Shown: piece by piece, positions 18,035 through 25,694 of the stretch | Layout: the number at the start of each line of letters is the position of its first letter | How positions within the stretch are numbered: the stretch's first letter is position 1 | Source: Ensifer adhaerens | Lineage (GTDB): Bacteria > Pseudomonadota > Alphaproteobacteria > Rhizobiales > Rhizobiaceae | Direction: 5' to 3' | Assembly (NCBI GenBank): GCA_900215285.1 | Contig: OCMG01000003.1 | Location: forward strand, 248,001-312,000 | Length of the DNA: 64,000 nt | The notes under the pieces: model-generated | Told to the model about the DNA's origin: nothing | The model's database searches: none | The model's input: the letters and a program-made list of their open reading frames with translations, nothing else | Made by a program: the position numbers and the translations under genes

Positions 18035-18903
18035 GCTTGCTACCCACCATTCTCAACGGCCTGATGGTCGGCGGGCTCTACGGCCTCTTCGGCCTCGGCC
18101 TCGCCTTCGCGTTCGGCATCATGCGCATCGTGAATATCGCGCATGGCGAGTTCATCGTGCTCGGCGCCTATATCGGTGCATCGCTGCTTTCGGTCACGCA
18201 TCTGCCGCTTCCCGTGGTCATCGCACTGGTCGCCATCGTCACGTTCGGCCTCGGCTGGGCCTTGCAGACGGTGATCCTCAACCGCATGATCGGTCCCAAC
18301 CCGGTCCCCGCCATGGTAGCGACCATGGGCCTGTCCATCATCATCCGGAATGCGCTCGTCGAGTATTATGGCGCCGATATCCGCGCCATCGATATCGGTC
18401 CGTTACAGGATCAGGGCGTCTCGATCTTCGGCACATCCATCGGCGTCCTGCCGATCCTCATCTTCTGCACGGCCGTGCTGCTCTTTGTGCTGATGCATTT
18501 GCTTCTGACGCGCACGACACTCGGCCGCGCCTTCCGGGCGGCGGCGGACGATTTCGAGATCCTCGAAACGCTGGGCTTTAATCGCAAGCGTGTCTATGCC
18601 ATCGCCATGGGGCTAGCGGTGACGCTCTCGGCCATTGCCGGCCTGTTGCTCGCCATCCGCAGTTCCTATTCGCCCTATAGCGGCGTCGAGCGGCTGCTGA
18701 TCTCCTTCGAAGTTGTCATCATCGGCGGCATCGGCTCGCTGCGCGGCAGTTTCCTTGCCGGACTTTTCCTCGGTGTGGTGCAGCTCGTCGGCCTGCGGAT
18801 CAATCCGAATTCGGGGCCCCTCTTCGGCCATCTCGCCTTCTTCCTCATTCTTCTGGCTCAGCAGGCGAACCTGCCGGGTCTCTTCCTTCGGAGGCGGACA
18901 TGA
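18031..18903 (+). CDS. Liv-type ABC transporter permease (LivH-like)
   Basis: Inner-membrane permease of 290 residues with about eight hydrophobic segments. The motifs GLMVGGLYGLFGLGLAFAFGIMRIVNIAHGEF (in two halves) are hallmark LivH sequences, and RAAADDFEILETLGFNRKRVYAIA is the ATPase-coupling loop. The ATG overlaps the LivF stop (ATGA). It forms the channel with the LivM-type partner that follows. The substrate is presumed to be the same amide or acid as that of the binding protein. Confidence 0.92.
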   Translation: MSLLPTILNGLMVGGLYGLFGLGLAFAFGIMRIVNIAHGEFIVLGAYIGASLLSVTHLPLPVVIALVAIVTFGLGWALQTVILNRMIGPNPVPAMVATMGLSIIIRNALVEYYGADIRAIDIGPLQDQGVSIFGTSIGVLPILIFCTAVLLFVLMHLLLTRTTLGRAFRAAADDFEILETLGFNRKRVYAIAMGLAVTLSAIAGLLLAIRSSYSPYSGVERLLISFEVVIIGGIGSLRGSFLAGLFLGVVQLVGLRINPNSGPLFGHLAFFLILLAQQANLPGLFLRRRT

Positions 18904-19862
18904 ACGGTCCAGTCTTTTTGCGCAATGCGGGTCTGATCGGCGGCATTCTGCTGGTCGGTGCGCTGGCGCTGTCTGCCATTCTTCTTCCCGTTGATCGCCG
19001 GTTGCCGATGGAGATCTGCCTCGTGCTCGCCATGGCGCAAGGGTGGAACCTGCTTTGCGGCTATACCGGCCTCTTGTCATTCGGCCATCAGGCCTTCATC
19101 GGGGTGGGCGCCTACACGCTCTTCCTCGTGGTCAACACGCTCGGCATCTCGCCTTTCCTCGGCCTTGCCTTCAGTGCCGTGGTCTCAGCCGGTGTCGCGC
19201 TGGTGATCGCGCTGCTGCTCAAGGGCTCCCGCGACGCCTATTTCTCCATCGGCATCTGGGTTCTGGCCGATTGCCTCCGGCTACTGGTCGGTCAGTGGGA
19301 TCTGGTCGGCTCATCACAGGGCATGGTGCTGAATGCTCCGGATATCGATCCGTCAACCTTCGGCGATACGGTCTTCTGGGCTGCACTTGCACTCGTGCTC
19401 GTGACCCAATTCACCATCTTCGGCCTGCTGCGCACCCGCTTCGGGCTCGGCCTGATGGCGATCCGCGACAACGAGACGGCAGCGGCCAGCGTCGGCATCG
19501 CGCCCGGCCGCTCGCGTATCATCGCTTTCGTGGCGTCTGCCGTTATCTGCGCCGTGGCCGGCGCGATCTATTACCTGTCGGTGCTCTATGTCGATCCGGC
19601 CGGCGCCTTCGACATCGACTGGCAGATCCGCATTCTCTTCATCGTGATTGTCGGCGGTGTCGGGACGCTGGAAGGGCCGCTGATCGGCACCGCCCTTTAT
19701 TTCCTGCTGCGCGAATTCCTGCAGGATCATGGGGGCCTCTTCCTGATCGTTCAGGGTGCGATTGCTGCGATCACCATGCTCTTCGCCCCGCAGGGACTCT
19801 GGGGTGTTGTTCAGGCGCGCACGGGCTGGCAGCTTTTCCCCACAAAGTGGGTCACACAATAA
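18900..19862 (+). CDS. Liv-type ABC transporter permease (LivM-like)
   Basis: Second permease of the importer, 320 residues with about nine to ten membrane segments. Typical LivM blocks are NLLCGYTGLLSFGHQAFIGVGAY and the coupling region GLMAIRDNETAAASVGI. It starts in an ATGA overlap with LivH. The following DUF3237 gene lies only 19 bases downstream and probably shares the transcript. HAAT transporters move branched-chain amino acids, urea, short amides or aromatic acids; which applies here is open. Confidence 0.92.
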   Translation: MNGPVFLRNAGLIGGILLVGALALSAILLPVDRRLPMEICLVLAMAQGWNLLCGYTGLLSFGHQAFIGVGAYTLFLVVNTLGISPFLGLAFSAVVSAGVALVIALLLKGSRDAYFSIGIWVLADCLRLLVGQWDLVGSSQGMVLNAPDIDPSTFGDTVFWAALALVLVTQFTIFGLLRTRFGLGLMAIRDNETAAASVGIAPGRSRIIAFVASAVICAVAGAIYYLSVLYVDPAGAFDIDWQIRILFIVIVGGVGTLEGPLIGTALYFLLREFLQDHGGLFLIVQGAIAAITMLFAPQGLWGVVQARTGWQLFPTKWVTQ

Positions 19863-19881
19863 GCATTGACGGGAGGATGTC

Positions 19882-20358
19882 ATGACATCACGGCTCAAGA
19901 CCATCGCGCCGAACCTCACCTTCGCCTTCGACATTTATGTCGATCTCGGCCAGCCGACCTTTGGCGGGCGCGGCCGGCTCGGCGATAGGCGCATCTTCCC
20001 GATCATCGGCGGCGAAATCGCCGGCCCCATGCTCAACGGCCGCGTCTGCCCCGGTGGGGCGGATTACGCATTGGTGCGCAATGATCGCTCCACGTTGGTC
20101 AGCGCGCATTACCTGCTGGAAGCGGACGACGGAACGCCAATCTATATCCGCAACGAAGGGCTGTTCACCGCCCCGGTGGAGACAGTCGAGAAGGTCGATG
20201 CCGGCGAGCTTGTGACGCCGGACCAGTATTATTTCCGCGCAGCCCCGATCTTCGATGCGCCGGAGGGGCCGCATGTCTGGCTGAGCGACCGCCTCTTCAT
20301 TTCCTCCTGCGCCTTCAGGCCGACGGACGTCACGATTTCAGTCTATCGCGTTGACTGA
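19882..20358 (+). CDS. DUF3237 family protein
   Basis: Cytoplasmic protein of 158 residues (no signal peptide, no membrane segment). It matches the DUF3237 family pattern: N-terminal beta-strand region, GGEIAGPMLNGRVCPGGADY near 47-66, then YLLEADDGTPIYIRNEG and the C-terminal FISSCAFRPTDVTISVYRV. The family has no firmly established role in my knowledge. It is the last gene of the Liv-type operon, with GGGAGG before the ATG, which suggests a role in handling the imported compound or the amidase product. It ends next to the convergent hupT. Confidence 0.85.
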   Translation: MTSRLKTIAPNLTFAFDIYVDLGQPTFGGRGRLGDRRIFPIIGGEIAGPMLNGRVCPGGADYALVRNDRSTLVSAHYLLEADDGTPIYIRNEGLFTAPVETVEKVDAGELVTPDQYYFRAAPIFDAPEGPHVWLSDRLFISSCAFRPTDVTISVYRVD

Positions 20359-20363
20359 GGCTT

Positions 20364-20386
20364 ATCCCCGCGGATCAACCGGGGAT
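20364..20386. terminator. Hairpin between DUF3237 gene and hupT
   Basis: Seven-bp arms ATCCCCG (20364-20370) and CGGGGAT (20380-20386) with a nine-base loop lie in the 16-base gap between the convergent genes and extend into the last codons of hupT. It is a candidate bidirectional terminator; no T-run is present. Confidence 0.4.
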
Positions 20387-21733
20387 GACGACCCGAAACT
20401 CCGCACCACCCTCTGGTCGGCTTGCCGCCTCGATACGGCCTCCATGATCCTCGATGATGGTGAAGCTGATCCATAGGCCCAGGCCCGTTCCCTCGCCGAT
20501 TTCCTTCGTGGTGAAGAAGGGCTCGAAAATCTTGCCAAGATTTTCTTTTGCAATACCCGCTCCGTTATCGCGGATAATGACCTCAGCGCCCGCTCTTCCC
20601 TTGCGGAGCACGATTTCGATCAGCGGATCGGACCGGCCGGACACGGCATCCAGCGCATTGTCGATCAGGTTGACGAACACCTGATGCAGCTGCCCCTCAT
20701 CCGCATTGGAAAGCGTGACGGGCACCGTATCGAAGACGATCTCGGCCGACGAATTCTTCGACTTCGCCGCCAGTTGCACCGAGTTGCGCAAGAGCCGTTC
20801 GAGATCGACGGGCTGGCGTTCGCCGGCGCGGGTGAAGGAGAGGCGCCGCAGGTTCTTGACGATATCGCTGACACGGCTCGCGCCCTCGATCGTGCCATCC
20901 AGCAGCGGATCGATATCGGCCAGAATGGCGTCGATCTTCAACTCGCGCCGCAGCTTGCCCGCCTCGTCCTCTTCCGCGCCGCCATGCAGCGCATCGAGAT
21001 AGCGGACCAGGTTCTTCCGGTAGCGGTCGAGCGTGTAGATATTGGCATAGACGAAGCTGATCGGGTTGTTCAGTTCGTGCGCCACGCCCGCTACAAGCCG
21101 GCCGAGGCTTGCCATCTTTTCCTGCTCGATCAGCCGGCGCTGCGCGGTCTGCAATTCGCGATGTGCCTCGTGCAACGCTTCATATGCCCTTCGAAGCTCG
21201 CTGATCGGTCGTCCCGTCAGCACCGCGCCAAACTGGCGTGACGAACCATCGGCGAGCTTTGTGCAGCGCAGTGCCAGGCATTCCTCCGATCCGTCGGGGC
21301 GCAGGAAACAGATATCGGCCTCGACCAGCCGTCCGCCCTGCCCCGCGCCCACCATACGCGTCGCCTCCGGCCGATCGTCCGCCTTCACATAGTCGAAGAC
21401 GCTGGAGCCGATGACGGCGCTTTCGGAGCGACCGACAAGCGCGAGAAAGGCGGGGTTGACCTTCTTGATCACGCCACTGCTGGAGCAGACGATGAGAATA
21501 TCGGAAACCGAAGCGAAGACGCTGGAGATGAAGGATTGCGCCTCTTCGAGATCGGCATTCTTCCGCTCAAGATCGGCCTCGTTGCGCAGGAGTTCCGCAT
21601 AGACCTCGTCCATGCGGTGGATGACATCCACCCAGAGCGATTCCCCCGCGTCGTCGAGCGACGGGATCGCCGGCACGCTGATCTTGCTGATCAGCGCCAT
21701 GTCCTCGGGATGTCCTTCAATCAGTCTCGTCAT
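20375..21733 (-). CDS. hupT: Hydrogen-sensing histidine kinase HupT
   Basis: Sensor kinase of 452 residues, the HupT/HoxJ partner of the HupUV regulatory hydrogenase. There is no membrane segment, so it is cytoplasmic. Order: coiled-coil N-terminus (about 35-65), PAS domain (about 70-180), phosphoacceptor His near 219 in LVAGVAHELNNPISF, then a HATPase domain with DNGAGIAKENLGKIFEPFFTTKEIGEGTGLGL. It follows hupR with a short overlap; an ATG eleven codons inside (21700) is an alternative start. In known systems HupT is the kinase whose activity HupUV modulates when H2 is present. Confidence 0.9.
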   Translation of the reverse strand: MTRLIEGHPEDMALISKISVPAIPSLDDAGESLWVDVIHRMDEVYAELLRNEADLERKNADLEEAQSFISSVFASVSDILIVCSSSGVIKKVNPAFLALVGRSESAVIGSSVFDYVKADDRPEATRMVGAGQGGRLVEADICFLRPDGSEECLALRCTKLADGSSRQFGAVLTGRPISELRRAYEALHEAHRELQTAQRRLIEQEKMASLGRLVAGVAHELNNPISFVYANIYTLDRYRKNLVRYLDALHGGAEEDEAGKLRRELKIDAILADIDPLLDGTIEGASRVSDIVKNLRRLSFTRAGERQPVDLERLLRNSVQLAAKSKNSSAEIVFDTVPVTLSNADEGQLHQVFVNLIDNALDAVSGRSDPLIEIVLRKGRAGAEVIIRDNGAGIAKENLGKIFEPFFTTKEIGEGTGLGLWISFTIIEDHGGRIEAASRPEGGAEFRVVIPG

Positions 21734-23174
21734 CCGTGTCGCGCCGCAGATCGTAACGATCCATCTTGGCTCTCAGCCCGACACGAGACAAGCCCAATTC
21801 GTCCGCCGTGCGGCTGATATTGCCGGCATGGCGGGCAAGGCTCGCCTCGATGGCCGCCTTCTCGACCACCGCAACGATGTCCTTCAACTGCTGACCGGCC
21901 TGCGCCGGCTCACTCGCCGGGCCAGCCGCCGCGCCGTTGCGGATCGCCGGCGACAGCAGCCGGTCCGGCAGCGGTTCATTGCCCGGCGAAAGGACGACCA
22001 TGCGCTGGATCTCGTTGTGCAGCTCGCGCACATTGCCGGGCCAGCCATAGGCCGACATCAGCTCCAGCGTGCGGGGATGAAAGCCGGAGATTTCCCGCCC
22101 GAAGGCCTGATTGATCTGCATCAGCGTCTGACCGGCAATGGCCATGATGTCGCCGGCACGATCCTTCAACGCCGGCATGTGGATCGGAAAGGCGGCGACG
22201 CGGTAATAGAGGTCGCGGCGGAAGCGTCCGGCAGCGACCTCGGCCAGAAGATCGCGGTTTGTGGCGGCAATCACCCGGACATTGACCTTGCGGGTGCGCT
22301 GTGCCCCGAGCGGCCTGATCTCGCCCTCCTGAAGCACGCGCAGCAGCTTCACCTGAAAGGCCGGCGAGGTCTCGCCGATCTCGTCCAGAAAGATCGTGCC
22401 GCTATCGGCGAGTTCAAAAAGGCCGATCCGGTCCTGGTAAGCGCCGGTGAACGCACCCTTCTTGCAGCCGAACAGTTCGCTTTCCAAGAGATCGTCGGGG
22501 AGCGCGCCGCAGTTTTCGATGACAAAGGGTTTGTCGGCGCGGGCAGACTGGTGGTGGATGGCGCGCGCCAGCAGCTCCTTGCCGGTGCCGGAGGCTCCCG
22601 TGATCAGCACCGAGACATCGTAATCGGCGGCGCGTTTCGCGAGCGATATGGCCTCCGCGACCGGGCTTCCGTCGACATGAATGAGCCGGTCGAAGCCGTA
22701 TTTGCTGCGTTCCACCCGCCGCTTGTCGGACACGGCCTTCTGCAGCAGGTCGCTCTGCGGCTTGGCCTCGACGCTGACCTCGCCCGCCTGATGCTGCAGC
22801 CGCCACAGGTCCGCGCATTCGCGCATGCAGGCGGTGAGCTCGTCCGGGTTCCACGGCTTGGTGATGTAGCGATAGATGCCGGCCTTGTTGACGCCGTCGA
22901 TGATGTCGTCGCTGTCGGTATAGCCGGAAATGATCAGGCGGATCGTTTCCGGCCAGCGCTCGCGGGCGCGCTTGAGAAACGTGACGCCGGATTCGCCGGG
23001 CATGCGCTGGTCGCAGAGCAGGATCTGCACCAGCTCGCCCTCGAGCACGGCCTCGGCTTCCGCGGCATTCTTGGCGCAGATGACCTCGAACTCGTCGGAA
23101 AGCACGCGCCGGATCGCCTCCAGCGAACGCGGTTCGTCATCGACCACCAGAACCGTCGTGCTGGCATTGCTCAC
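21717..23174 (-). CDS. hupR: NtrC-family response regulator HupR/HoxA
   Basis: Transcription activator of hydrogenase genes, about 485 residues. A receiver domain with phospho-acceptor Asp near 55 (LLCDQRMPG) is followed by a sigma54-type AAA+ domain (Walker A GASGTGKE about 193-200, GAFTGA about 240-245, Walker B IFLDEIGE) and a Fis-type helix-turn-helix (NISRTADELGLSRVGLRAKMDRY). The GTG at 23174 has GGGGAG nine bases upstream and is preferred over an in-frame TTG eight codons earlier. An intact GAFTGA implies use of sigma54 RNA polymerase, which agrees with the -24/-12 promoters before hupS and hupG. It lies 86 bases after hypE. Confidence 0.92.
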   Translation of the reverse strand: MSNASTTVLVVDDEPRSLEAIRRVLSDEFEVICAKNAAEAEAVLEGELVQILLCDQRMPGESGVTFLKRARERWPETIRLIISGYTDSDDIIDGVNKAGIYRYITKPWNPDELTACMRECADLWRLQHQAGEVSVEAKPQSDLLQKAVSDKRRVERSKYGFDRLIHVDGSPVAEAISLAKRAADYDVSVLITGASGTGKELLARAIHHQSARADKPFVIENCGALPDDLLESELFGCKKGAFTGAYQDRIGLFELADSGTIFLDEIGETSPAFQVKLLRVLQEGEIRPLGAQRTRKVNVRVIAATNRDLLAEVAAGRFRRDLYYRVAAFPIHMPALKDRAGDIMAIAGQTLMQINQAFGREISGFHPRTLELMSAYGWPGNVRELHNEIQRMVVLSPGNEPLPDRLLSPAIRNGAAAGPASEPAQAGQQLKDIVAVVEKAAIEASLARHAGNISRTADELGLSRVGLRAKMDRYDLRRDTDDETD

Positions 23175-23260
23175 GTCATTCTGCTCCCCGCCGGGCAATG
23201 AACGCCCGGCCTCATGCCTGATCCAAACCCTAGAAACTCTTCGTCATTGCCGCAAGCGGC

Positions 23261-24316
23261 TCAGCATATCCGCGGCAATTGCTCGCCCGACAGCCAGTCG
23301 ACAATGCGCCCGCCGCCGAAGGAGGTTTCCATCTGCACGAAACAATGCGGATCTTCCACGACATGGCCGATCAGCGCCGACTCTCCGCCCAGCGGATGGG
23401 CGAGCATGGCCGCGAGCACAGCGTCAGCAGCTTCCGGTGCCACGATGGCCACGAGCTTGCCTTCGTTGGCAACGTTCAGCGGATCGAGACCCAGGAATTC
23501 GCAGGCCGCCGCCACTTCGGGCTTCAAAGGAATTTTTTCCTCGTCAATGCGGAAGCCGACGGAGGATTGATGGGCGATTTCGTTCAGCGTTGCGGCAATG
23601 CCGCCGCGCGTCGGGTCGCGCATCAGTCGGATGGACTGCCCGCCCACGGCCACCATCGCCGCCGTCAGCGTGTGGAGTGCGGCCGTGTCGGAAAGGATAT
23701 CCGTGTCGAATTCCAGATTCTCCCGCTTCGACATAACGGCCACGCCATGATCGCCGATCGAGCCGGACACGATGACGCAATCGCCCGGCCGCGCGGCATT
23801 CGAGCGCATGTCGATGCCGGCGGGCAGGATGCCGACGCCGGCGGTCGAGATGAAGACGCCATCGGCCTTGCCACGCTCGACCACCTTCGTGTCGCCGGTG
23901 ATGATCGGCACGCCCGCCTCGCGCGAGGCCGCACCCATCGTGTCGGCGATCTTCGCAAGGTCTGCGAGCGGAAAACCCTCCTCGATGATGAAGCTGGCCG
24001 AAAGATAGAGCGGTTTCGCCCCCGACATCGCGACATCGTTGATCGTGCCATGAACGGCGAGCGACCCGATATTACCGCCGGGGAAGAAGAGCGGCGAGAC
24101 GACATACCCATCCGTCGTCATCACCATGCGCCCCGCTGGCACGGCAAAGGCCGACTGGTCGTTGCCTGCGCGCAGCCAGTCATTGTCGAAGGCGGAGTGA
24201 AAGATATCCTCGATCAGCTGCCCCATGGCCCGCCCGCCCGCGCCATGCGAGAGATCGACGCGGCCGTTGCGGAGATCGAGCTTGCGCCTTGTCGGCTTCA
24301 CGACGGCGATATTCAT
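23261..24316 (-). CDS. hypE: Hydrogenase maturation protein HypE
   Basis: Makes the cyanide ligands of the NiFe site: HypF carbamoylates the C-terminal Cys of HypE, and HypE dehydrates it to thiocyanate. The 351-residue protein ends in PRIC, with the essential C-terminal Cys present. The PurM/AIR-synthetase-like ATP-binding region has LSHGAGGRAM, GNDQSAFAVP and RDPTRGGIAATLNE. The ATG overlaps the hypD stop (ATGA); the frame continues upstream within hypD and is not used. Confidence 0.96.
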   Translation of the reverse strand: MNIAVVKPTRRKLDLRNGRVDLSHGAGGRAMGQLIEDIFHSAFDNDWLRAGNDQSAFAVPAGRMVMTTDGYVVSPLFFPGGNIGSLAVHGTINDVAMSGAKPLYLSASFIIEEGFPLADLAKIADTMGAASREAGVPIITGDTKVVERGKADGVFISTAGVGILPAGIDMRSNAARPGDCVIVSGSIGDHGVAVMSKRENLEFDTDILSDTAALHTLTAAMVAVGGQSIRLMRDPTRGGIAATLNEIAHQSSVGFRIDEEKIPLKPEVAAACEFLGLDPLNVANEGKLVAIVAPEAADAVLAAMLAHPLGGESALIGHVVEDPHCFVQMETSFGGGRIVDWLSGEQLPRIC

Positions 24317-25470
24317 GCCACGCTCCTTTCGACTTCCTTGGTCTTCGCGTGCTCGCGGAAGCGGCCATAGGTCCAGTGCGCGGCACAGGCCCCTTCGGAC
24401 GAGACCATGCAGGAGCCCATGGGCGTATCCGGCGTACAGGCCGTGCCGAAAAGCTTGCAATCGGTCGGCCGCTTCACGCCGCGCAGGATCGCGCCGCAAT
24501 CGCAGGCCGGATTGTCCTTCGCCGCCGGTGTCACGAGGCCGAAGCGCTTCTCGGCGTCGTAGTGGCTATATTCCTCGCGCAGCCGCAGCGCGCCTTGCGG
24601 CACGTCGCCCAGCCCGCGCCACTCGAAGCTCTCGCGCTGCTCGAAGAACTCCGCGACCTCCGCCTGCGCCTTGCGGTTCCCCCCGGGTTTCACGGCACGG
24701 ATATACTGGTTCTCCACCACATAGCGCCCCTCATTGATCTGGCGCACCAGCATGAGGATCGCCTGGATGACGTCGAGCGGCTCGAAACCGGCGACGACGA
24801 CGGGCTTGCGGAAGTTTTCCGCGAATGCGTCATAGGGCTCGGTGCCGATGACGGTGGAGACGTGGGCGGGGCCGATGAAGCCATCGACCTTGACCGTACC
24901 GAGCTTGGCCACTTCCGGGCTTGCCAGGATGGTCTGGATCGCCGCCGGCGTCAGCACGTGGTTGCAATAGATCGAGAAGTTTTCGAGCCCCTTGTCGATG
25001 GCGGCGCGTAAAGCGAGCGCCGTCGGCGGGGTCGTCGTCTCGAAGCCGATGGCGAAGAAGACGACCTCGCGATGCGGCTCGGCTTCCGCAATGCGCAGCG
25101 CATCGAGCGTCGAATAGACCATGCGGATATCGGCACCCGCGGCCTTGGCCTTCAGGAGGCTCGACCCGTTGGAGCCGGGAACCCGCATCAGGTCGCCATA
25201 GGTGCAGAGCGTGACTTCGGGGCGCTGGGCGAGCGCAATCGCCGCATCGAGCCGCCCGATGGGCAGCACGCAGACGGGACAGCCCGGCCCGTGGATCATC
25301 CGCACATTGTCCGGCAGCAGGTCCTCCAGCCCGTAGCGGGAAATGGCATGCGTGTGGCCGCCGCAGAATTCCATGAAGTGGTAGCTCGCATCCGGGCGGA
25401 CCTCCTCCGAAATCTGTCGCGCAATGTCCTTGGCCAGCCGGCCGTCGCGATATTCGTCAATATATTTCAT
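24313..25470 (-). CDS. hypD: Hydrogenase maturation protein HypD
   Basis: Iron-sulfur scaffold on which Fe(CN)2CO is assembled together with HypC; 385 residues, cytoplasmic. Diagnostic motifs are FMEFCGGHTHAI near 33-44, GPGCPVCVLP near 65-74, the GFETTTPPTA block, and C-terminal Cys residues (CDCGAILRGVKRPTDCKLFGTAC) for the [4Fe-4S] cluster. The start overlaps hypC by four bases. Length and motifs are normal for the family. Confidence 0.96.
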   Translation of the reverse strand: MKYIDEYRDGRLAKDIARQISEEVRPDASYHFMEFCGGHTHAISRYGLEDLLPDNVRMIHGPGCPVCVLPIGRLDAAIALAQRPEVTLCTYGDLMRVPGSNGSSLLKAKAAGADIRMVYSTLDALRIAEAEPHREVVFFAIGFETTTPPTALALRAAIDKGLENFSIYCNHVLTPAAIQTILASPEVAKLGTVKVDGFIGPAHVSTVIGTEPYDAFAENFRKPVVVAGFEPLDVIQAILMLVRQINEGRYVVENQYIRAVKPGGNRKAQAEVAEFFEQRESFEWRGLGDVPQGALRLREEYSHYDAEKRFGLVTPAAKDNPACDCGAILRGVKRPTDCKLFGTACTPDTPMGSCMVSSEGACAAHWTYGRFREHAKTKEVERSVA

Positions 25471-25694
25471 GCCACCTCTCCCAATGCGGCTTCACGGATC
25501 AGTTCCAGCGTGCGCTCGGCTTCCTCCGGATCGATCTTGGCCAGCGCATAGCCGACATGCAGCACCAGATAATCGCCCACCTGCACGTCATCGACGAGCG
25601 CGGTGGAGACGATCTTGGACACCCCGTCCAGCGTCACCTTGGCCATGTTGTCGGGCAGCACTTCCTTCACCTGGACGGGAATGGCTAGGCACAT
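25467..25694 (-). CDS. hypC: Hydrogenase maturation chaperone HypC
   Basis: Small chaperone of 75 residues with the N-terminal MCLAIPVQV; Cys2 holds the iron with HypD and carries it to the hydrogenase large-subunit precursor. The OB-like fold region reads VSTALVDDVQVGDYLVLHVGYALAKIDPEEAERTLELI. It overlaps hypF by ten bases and hypD by four. A second family member, hupF, is encoded at 32622-32918; HypC is the general factor and HupF the one specialised to HupL under oxygen. Confidence 0.95.
   Translation of the reverse strand: MCLAIPVQVKEVLPDNMAKVTLDGVSKIVSTALVDDVQVGDYLVLHVGYALAKIDPEEAERTLELIREAALGEVA

Noticed and set aside
21612..23201. A 529-codon plus-strand open frame opposite hupR
   Set aside because: Antisense of a clear NtrC-family regulator; composition only.
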